From NCBI GenBank assembly GCA_035541995.1, contig DATKMG010000660.1, positions 1-10,086 on the forward strand: DNA of 10,086 nucleotides, in the 5' to 3' direction. The position numbers and the translations under genes were made by a program. This DNA is from DATKMG01 sp035541995 (GTDB lineage: Bacteria; Acidobacteriota; Terriglobia; Versatilivoradales; Versatilivoraceae). Positions 6,557-10,086 of the stretch are shown here, one piece after another (position 1 is the first letter of the stretch; each line of letters opens with the position of its first letter). The notes beneath the pieces are model-generated. The model saw only the letters and a list, made by a program, of their open reading frames with translations, was not told where the DNA came from and did no database searches.

Positions 6557-6669
6557 TCCCCCTTTGAAGGGGGTAAGGGGGTTGTCTCTATTCAGGACCG
6601 GCCGGTTCTCTCGGTAAAGGGACAACCCCCCGGCAGCCAAGGCTGCCGACCCCCTTTAATAAGGGGGAT
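6557..6669. repeat. MITE-like four-stem element, copy B
   Basis: The element reads as paired arms around a 34-nt core. A left hairpin CCCCCTT-TG-AAGGGGG lies at 6558-6573. A perfect 10-bp stem pairs GGGGGTTGTC (6577-6586) with GACAACCCCC (6621-6630). An inner hairpin GGCAGCC-AA-GGCTGCC spans 6632-6647. A right hairpin CCCCCTT-TAAT-AAGGGGG spans 6650-6667. The whole is an imperfect terminal inverted repeat of about 30 bp per arm, with the inner hairpin present only in the right arm. Elements of this CCCCCTT...AAGGGGG kind are widespread intergenic repeats in several bacterial phyla. It starts 12 nt after the putative omega RNA and ends 4 nt before the PAP2 start codon. No transposase is present. 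Confidence 0.6.
6661..6667 (+). promoter_or_regulatory. Repeat-borne, stem-enclosed ribosome-binding site of the PAP2 gene
   Basis: AAGGGGG ends 6 nt before the ATG at 6674 and is the only Shine-Dalgarno candidate. It is also the 3' arm of the 7-bp hairpin at 6650-6667. In the mRNA the site would therefore be paired unless the hairpin opens, which suggests structural control of translation. This is inferred from complementarity only. Confidence 0.4.
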
Positions 6670-6673
6670 TTTC

Positions 6674-7480
6674 ATGAAAGTCCTTTCAGTCTTCGTGGCG
6701 ACGCGGTGCATCGCATCGGCAGTTATCATCCTATTCATATTGTCCAGGCCAGCTTTGGGCGATGACACGCCATCGTCCACTAACCTGCCTAATGGCACCC
6801 CGGAGGAATACACCAGCCTCAAGCGGTTTCCGCAGAACCTGGGAGGGAACTTCCTGGCGCTTTTCAGCAAGAAGAACATTGCTCCGCTGTTGATTGGCGG
6901 CGCGGCAACGGGAGTCATCTCCATCTGGGATAAAGATATCCAGGAACATATGTCTGTCAAGGACGGTTCTTCTACAATCGGCGAGGTTGGATCGGCGCTG
7001 GGATCGGCCTACGTGGTAGTGCCGGCGGTTGGGGGCCTCCTGATAGCCGGACACGGCTCGCAAAACGACCGGTTTCACTCCTTCACCTACGCTCTGGCGC
7101 AGGCCACGGTCATTGACGAAGGGCTGGTCCTGGGACTGAAGGTCGCCGTGCGCCGGACCCGGCCAGATGGCAGCAATAACTATTCATTTCCGTCCGATCA
7201 TGCCGCCACTTCCTTCACGGTTGCCACGGTCGCGGAACGGTACTACGGATGGAAGGCAGGGATCATTGGCTATGGGGTGGCGAGTTTCATCGGTGTTTCC
7301 CGCATAAGGGATAACAAACATTGGGCCAGCGATGTAACCGCTGGGGCCACCTTGGGATACATCGTGGGCAGCAGCGTCTGCCGTCGTACCGGAATTTCAC
7401 TGCGAGCGGGTAAAGTCACACTGCTTCCCTCAATCGATGCCACACATCGAAGGTTCGGGGTCTTCCTCAGTACCGATTGA
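6674..7480 (+). CDS. PAP2-family phosphatase, exported
   Basis: The 268-residue protein belongs to the PAP2 (type 2 phosphatidic acid phosphatase / haloperoxidase-like) family, which removes phosphate from lipid phosphates or related substrates at the membrane. All three motifs are present: K156-x6-R163-P164, then SFPSDH (171-176, with H176 as acid), then S209-R210-x5-H216-x3-D220, where H216 would be the phospho-accepting nucleophile. The N-terminus has a hydrophobic segment (about 13-28, ending ALG-DD) that looks like a signal peptide. Further hydrophobic stretches at about 70-84, 110-126, 194-208 and 221-235 resemble those of the outer-membrane or periplasmic PAP2 proteins seen in Gram-negative bacteria. 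The substrate cannot be told; undecaprenyl pyrophosphate and lipid A are options. It stands alone, and its start region is formed by the repeat at 6557-6669. Confidence 0.94.
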   Translation: MKVLSVFVATRCIASAVIILFILSRPALGDDTPSSTNLPNGTPEEYTSLKRFPQNLGGNFLALFSKKNIAPLLIGGAATGVISIWDKDIQEHMSVKDGSSTIGEVGSALGSAYVVVPAVGGLLIAGHGSQNDRFHSFTYALAQATVIDEGLVLGLKVAVRRTRPDGSNNYSFPSDHAATSFTVATVAERYYGWKAGIIGYGVASFIGVSRIRDNKHWASDVTAGATLGYIVGSSVCRRTGISLRAGKVTLLPSIDATHRRFGVFLSTD

Positions 7481-7542
7481 AACCGGTATTGTTCACCACC
7501 CGGGCCCAATAGAGCCATTGCTCGATACTGATCCCGTAGAAC

Positions 7543-7824
7543 TTATAAGGTAGCGTTCAAGGCGCGTTGAGGCGCGCTCTGTTGAAGAACCGTAGAGGGA
7601 AGCCGGACTTCCATGTCGTTGGGGAGTTGGAGAGGTCGCTTGTCGGCGCTGTAATAAAACCAGATTGGACTTTCTGGTGATTTCAAACTGCATTCATAGC
7701 GGCCGCTCACCCAGATATCGCCGAGACGGATCTCGATCTGGGCGCCGGGCTGGAGCTGGACGCCATTGACGTAATGTTTTAGCCCGCCAATTGTTTCCCT
7801 GATTTCTAGACTCATGGCTTGCAT
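7543..7824 (-). CDS. Small hypothetical protein, beta-rich
   Basis: This is a 93-residue protein that I do not recognise with certainty. It has no signal peptide or membrane segment. The pattern is a compact beta-rich domain: GGLKHYVNGVQLQPGAQIEIRL, then WVSGRYECSL (about 38-47), then PIWFYY and a closing DMEVRLP. The W-x-x-GRYE motif resembles small uncharacterised proteins such as the DUF5348 type, but this is only a resemblance. Two starts are possible, ATG at 7824 and ATG at 7815 (MSLEIRE), and neither has a clear Shine-Dalgarno sequence. The gene converges on the PAP2 gene with 62 nt between stops and diverges from the Tat-leader ORF at 7953. Codon use looks like that of its neighbours. 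The CDS is fairly secure and the function is unknown. Confidence 0.72.
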   Translation of the reverse strand: MQAMSLEIRETIGGLKHYVNGVQLQPGAQIEIRLGDIWVSGRYECSLKSPESPIWFYYSADKRPLQLPNDMEVRLPSTVLQQSAPQRALNATL

Positions 7825-7885
7825 CTGTAAGCTGAGAAGGTATCGCTTTTTTTCAGAGCCGCGCGATGAACTGTATATTGCTATA

Positions 7886-7914
7886 TTGCCACTGAAGATG
7901 GCGATTTGTATCTA
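7886..7914 (+). promoter_or_regulatory. Candidate promoter for the Tat-leader ORF
   Basis: TTGCCA (7886-7891, five of six matches to the -35 consensus) and TATCTA (7909-7914, a weak -10) are 17 nt apart in an AT-rich stretch. This would start transcription about 30 nt ahead of the ATG at 7953. The -10 match is poor, so this is tentative. Confidence 0.25.
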
Positions 7915-7952
7915 TAAAAATATCAACTACTATGAACAGGAAGGCTCAGCCT

Positions 7953-8096
7953 ATGCAACGACGTGACTTGCTCAAATTCATGTCCTCCTCCGTGGCCGGA
8001 CTCACCATTCTGAAGAGCGGCCGCATCGTCAACGCCCCCGAAGCCAACGACTATCTCAAGCCCAGCTACCGCCCCTATTGGACTCTCAACGGGTAG
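7953..8096 (+). CDS. Short Tat-type leader ORF, probably a truncated gene
   Basis: The 47-codon frame encodes a classic twin-arginine leader at its start (MQRRDLLKF, then the hydrophobic SSSVAGLTIL) followed by about 27 residues (KSGRIVNAPEANDYLKPSYR...) and a TAG stop. The ATG at 7953 has an AGGAAGG ribosome-binding site (7937-7943) at 9-nt spacing. An in-frame ATG at 7932 would add seven residues. Tat leaders normally precede large folded cofactor enzymes, and 47 residues is too short for any of these. It is therefore most likely the 5' stump of a decayed gene, and the following 400 nt show no in-frame continuation that I can recognise. A genuine small exported peptide is possible but less likely. 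Confidence 0.45.
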   Translation: MQRRDLLKFMSSSVAGLTILKSGRIVNAPEANDYLKPSYRPYWTLNG

Positions 8097-8498
8097 CACC
8101 CAGACGAGCATGGCTGGCATGCAACCAGCTCGCTGTAGGGCGGCTATATCAATCGTCGGCTTGTCAGGAAGGCCGCCAAAGACGACGTCTCGCAGAGACG
8201 CCATACAGTCCAGTGGCCGGCATATTTCTCTTAGCTCCAGGGGCCGGCGATGAGGGACCCATAACTATATTCTGCAATCCTCATGCACCTGCCTGAGCGC
8301 AAACCGCTGAAGTCTAAGGCGCTGGGTCCCTATGTTCAGTTCGATTTGGAGCCCTTTATTGCCCTCTCCATGTCCCTGATTGAATACGGATAGCCACCGG
8401 ACACCTCAACGCACATGCTTCGCTGAGCATTTTAGTGGTAATTTGGCGCCTGGGTGGTTCCGTCATGATTTGTCGGTGAGAATAGCATGAAGCCACAT
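8097..8498. other. Gene-poor stretch, probable degraded DNA
   Basis: No convincing gene is seen on either strand. There is a short perfect hairpin CGTCTC-GCA-GAGACG (8186-8200). A 36-codon frame at 8283-8393 on the plus strand (MHLPERKPLKSKALG...) has no ribosome-binding site and no recognisable family. Gene stumps lie on both sides, the Tat leader on the left and the M16 fragment on the right, which suggests sequence left over from deletions. Confidence 0.4.
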
Positions 8499-8807
8499 TC
8501 AATGGCATGTTTCACCCTGGTAACCCTCGATGAAGATCGGCTGTGACGTTTCGTGCGGGATGACTGTCCTTTCCGCATTCTGTGGCGGTTCGGCGGTACG
8601 AAGCGGGTCCGGCTTGGGCCGCGCGGGCAAACGGCTGAAGTACTTCTCTACGATCGGCAGGACCTCGCTTGCCTTCACGTCGCCCACCAGGGTCACCACC
8701 ATGTTTGCGGGCACATAATACTTGCTGTAGAAGTTCTCGGCGTCGGCCGTAGAGAACGATTCCAGGTCTGAGGGCCAGCCCAATGACCGCCCTCGATTCC
8801 GGCCAAA
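8499..8807 (-). pseudogene. M16 zinc protease (insulinase-like) internal fragment
   Basis: About 95 codons on the minus strand match the middle of M16-family peptidases: GRSLGWPSDLESFSTADA, then NFYSKYYVPANMVVTLVGDV, then VEKYFSRLPARPKP and SQPIFIEGY. Complete proteins of this family are roughly 400-500 residues or longer and carry the zinc motif HxxEH near the N-terminus, which is absent here. Homology in the frame begins at about 8799 (NRGRS...), only a few codons after a TAG at 8810-8808. It ends shortly before the stop at 8499, where the sequence turns into unrelated QGETCH. The first usable start is only a TTG at 8783. Both ends are broken, so this is a remnant with no expected activity. 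It lies next to the 3' side of the tRNA-Ser gene, a common place for insertion and deletion scars. Confidence 0.85.
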
Positions 8808-8877
8808 CTAAACACGCGTATTAGCCACGTGAAGATTTACATTTATTTTAAGTTATTGATTTAATCGATTTAAACGT

Positions 8878-8971
8878 TGGCGGAGAGGGCGGGATTCGAA
8901 CCCGCGTGGGAGTGATTAGCCCCCAAACCGCTTTCGAGGCGGCCCCGTTACGACCACTTCGGTACCTCTCC
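8878..8971 (-). tRNA. tRNA-Ser (anticodon CGA)
   Basis: The minus strand folds as a class II tRNA. The acceptor stem pairs GGAGAGG (8971-8965) with CCTCTCC (8888-8882), the discriminator is G (8881) and an encoded CCA occupies 8880-8878. The anticodon loop CTCGAAA gives anticodon CGA, which reads UCG serine codons. A long variable arm (GGGGG...CTCCC) and a T arm GCGGG-TTCGAAT-CCCGC fit tRNA-Ser. It follows tadA on the same strand, starting 42 nt after the tadA stop. Confidence 0.97.
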
Positions 8972-9013
8972 GCAAAAGAATGGGGAAGTCAGGTCGCTCG
9001 ATCCCCGAGTGAG

Positions 9014-9523
9014 TCAGTGTTTGCGGTCTCTTCTATGTCGAAAGAACTCCCTGAGCAGTTTGCCAGCGTCTTCTTGGAGCACTCCGGATATCACCTTGAC
9101 CCGATGGTTCAGAAAACCAGCTCCCAGCAGGTTCAGGTGAGAATCAACAGCACCGGCCTTGGGGTCCCGTGCCCCGTAAACCAGCGTCTGAAGCCTGCCA
9201 TGCACCAAAGCAGCCGCGCACATCGCACAGGGTTCCAGCGTGCAATAAAGCGTTGCTGAAGTCAATCGGTAATTTCCCAGGCGTCGGGCAGCTTGTCGTA
9301 ACGCCACAATTTCCGCGTGCGCACAAGGATCGGTTCGGGAAATGGTCTGATTCCATCCTCGACCAATCACCCGGTCGTGCCAGACTACTATGGCGCCCAC
9401 AGGCACTTCTTCCCGTTCGAAGGCGCGACGGGCCAACGCGAGGGCTGTTTTCATGTATTTCAAATGAAGCTGCAACGGTTCCCTGCTCCCGGAACCCGGA
9501 CTAGTGCGGCTTGCGCAGTCCAT
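9014..9523 (-). CDS. tadA: tRNA-specific adenosine deaminase TadA
   Basis: TadA converts A34 to inosine in the anticodon of tRNA-Arg(ACG), which lets that tRNA read CGU, CGC and CGA. The 169-residue product carries the cytidine/deoxycytidylate deaminase fold with HAE (H69 as zinc ligand, E71 as proton shuttle) and PCAMC (C99 and C102 as zinc ligands). Other family signatures are the EVPVGA strand (39-44), TDPCAHAEIVALR (64-76) and YGARDPKAGA (116-125). The C-terminal helix is Arg-rich (LLREFFRHRRDRK), as is usual for tRNA binding. The ATG at 9523 lies inside the end of the upstream PilZ gene (23-nt overlap) and has a GGAG 5 nt upstream. This gives about 12 more N-terminal residues than E. coli TadA. 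A TTG 16 codons later or the ATG at 9454 are alternatives. The overlap suggests translational coupling. Confidence 0.97.
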   Translation of the reverse strand: MDCASRTSPGSGSREPLQLHLKYMKTALALARRAFEREEVPVGAIVVWHDRVIGRGWNQTISRTDPCAHAEIVALRQAARRLGNYRLTSATLYCTLEPCAMCAAALVHGRLQTLVYGARDPKAGAVDSHLNLLGAGFLNHRVKVISGVLQEDAGKLLREFFRHRRDRKH

Positions 9524-9884
9524 GGTGGCTCCGGAACTCCTCTTCGATTTCCTGGACCTGGTTGGTATTCAGCAACACCAAATTGCGCAGACGTTCGAAT
9601 CCCTCAACTTCGATCTGCCTGAACTCGATTGCCATCCCCATCTCATCAACCCGACTGACACAGCCCAAGATCTCGATGCAGGCCGCATCCCGTGATTCTC
9701 CCAGGAACACCCGTAATTGGCACTCAGTGTTCATTGGCAGCTTTTCCTGGGCCTCCAGGTAAAGGCCGTTCATACTCAAATTCCGCGTCTGCCGCGTGAA
9801 GATCACACCATCGCGGGTTACCAGTTCAACCTTGACCTTGGCCGGGACACGAGTAAACTCCCGCTGATTGGACTGCGTGGTCAT
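9501..9884 (-). CDS. PilZ-domain protein (c-di-GMP receptor candidate)
   Basis: The 127-residue protein is a single PilZ domain, a family that binds cyclic di-GMP and alters motility, exopolysaccharide or transcription outputs. Both ligand motifs are visible: R-E-F-T-R (residues 8-12, RxxxR) and N-L-S-M-N-G (35-40, the [D/N]xSxxG motif). Beta strands follow, with the pattern LYLEAQEKLP...CQLRVFLG...VSRVDEMGMAIEFRQI, and a C-terminal helix (VEGFERLRNLVLLN). I chose ATG 9884 because AGGAGG at 9901-9896 sits 11 nt upstream; the in-frame GTG at 9893 would be only 2 nt from it. The last 23 nt overlap tadA, so the two genes are probably one transcript. No diguanylate cyclase or pilus gene is in view, so the output is unknown. 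Confidence 0.94.
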   Translation of the reverse strand: MTTQSNQREFTRVPAKVKVELVTRDGVIFTRQTRNLSMNGLYLEAQEKLPMNTECQLRVFLGESRDAACIEILGCVSRVDEMGMAIEFRQIEVEGFERLRNLVLLNTNQVQEIEEEFRSHHGLRKPH

Positions 9885-10086
9885 CTCTCGCACTCCCTCC
9901 TACCTTAAGCATCTGCCGATTTGGCCGACTTTTGAGCACACGAGGGCATCCGGCCTGAAACGTCAATCATTAAACCACAAATTGAACCCTGATGGGGATA
10001 GGTTATCTCACGGTGTGCGACCAGAGTAGTTGGATAGCGGAGAATCCAGGACAGGGTTTCGATGCTCTCCCTCCGTACTTCTTTTT

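Noticed and set aside
7923..8204. Minus-strand 93-codon frame overlapping the Tat-leader ORF
   Set aside because: It runs antisense to a frame with a good ribosome-binding site and Tat motif, its composition (Gly/Ala/Val runs) looks like a shadow, and no domain is visible.
8283..8393. Plus-strand 36-codon frame MHLPERKPLKSKALG...
   Set aside because: No ribosome-binding site, no family resemblance and very short. Kept only as a note in the gene-poor stretch.
8858..8875. AT-rich near-palindrome around ATCGAT after the tRNA 3' end
   Set aside because: It could be an attachment site or terminator, but it is short, imperfect and in AT-rich sequence where such palindromes are common.
9905..10086. 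Open minus-strand frame of about 60 codons running in from the right edge and ending in TAA 20 nt before the PilZ ATG
   Set aside because: The spacing would suit an operon partner, but the residues (…SIETLSWILRYPTTLVAHREI…) match no family I know and 60 open codons at the edge can occur by chance. Sequence to the right of the window would settle it.

Overview
The window looks like a chromosomal segment of a moderately GC-rich, diderm Gram-negative bacterium, most likely an Acidobacteriota. The evidence is the mix of a DUF4136 exported protein, a long Tyr/Gly-rich exported protein of the kind often labelled carbohydrate-binding family V/XII, an Ala/Lys/Glu-rich OmpA protein with a DUF4398-like helical region, a single-domain NarL-type receiver and a tadA/tRNA-Ser pair. 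The phylum is an inference from family content, not a database result.

Layout. Positions 1-181 hold inverted repeats only. Two minus-strand genes for exported proteins follow: the 802-residue protein (964-3372) and, downstream of it in transcription order, the DUF4136 protein (182-739). They are separated by a gap with a perfect 15-bp hairpin. A divergent regulatory gap (3373-3886) leads to a plus-strand stand-alone response-regulator receiver (3887-4339). After a 436-nt gap come an OmpA-family cell-wall-anchoring protein (4776-6308), an intergenic region dense in structure (6309-6673) and a secreted PAP2 phosphatase (6674-7480). A small minus-strand hypothetical (7543-7824) faces it. From 7953 to about 8877 the DNA looks like debris: a 47-codon ORF that is only a Tat-type leader, about 400 nt without convincing genes, and a fragment of an M16 zinc protease on the minus strand. 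The right end is an ordinary minus-strand housekeeping group: a PilZ protein, tadA (overlapping the PilZ gene) and tRNA-Ser(CGA).

The most interesting part is 6384-6545. It has no coding signal, but it has a series of nested stems and ordered motifs (CAAC, a GCAA-capped hairpin, GGTTGAA, GAGACATT, terminal ATCACCTC). I recall these from the HEARO/omega RNAs that guide IscB nucleases. No iscB gene is present, so if the call is right this is a stand-alone omega RNA. Directly after it lies a MITE-like cruciform element whose right arm appears to supply, and to hide in a stem, the ribosome-binding site of the PAP2 gene. A second element with the same four-stem topology but different sequence lies at the left end of the window.

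Functionally most genes act in or on the envelope (DUF4136 protein, 802-residue protein, OmpA, PAP2 phosphatase). PilZ and the receiver are signalling proteins. TadA and tRNA-Ser belong to translation. Apart from the PilZ-tadA pair there is no clear operon.
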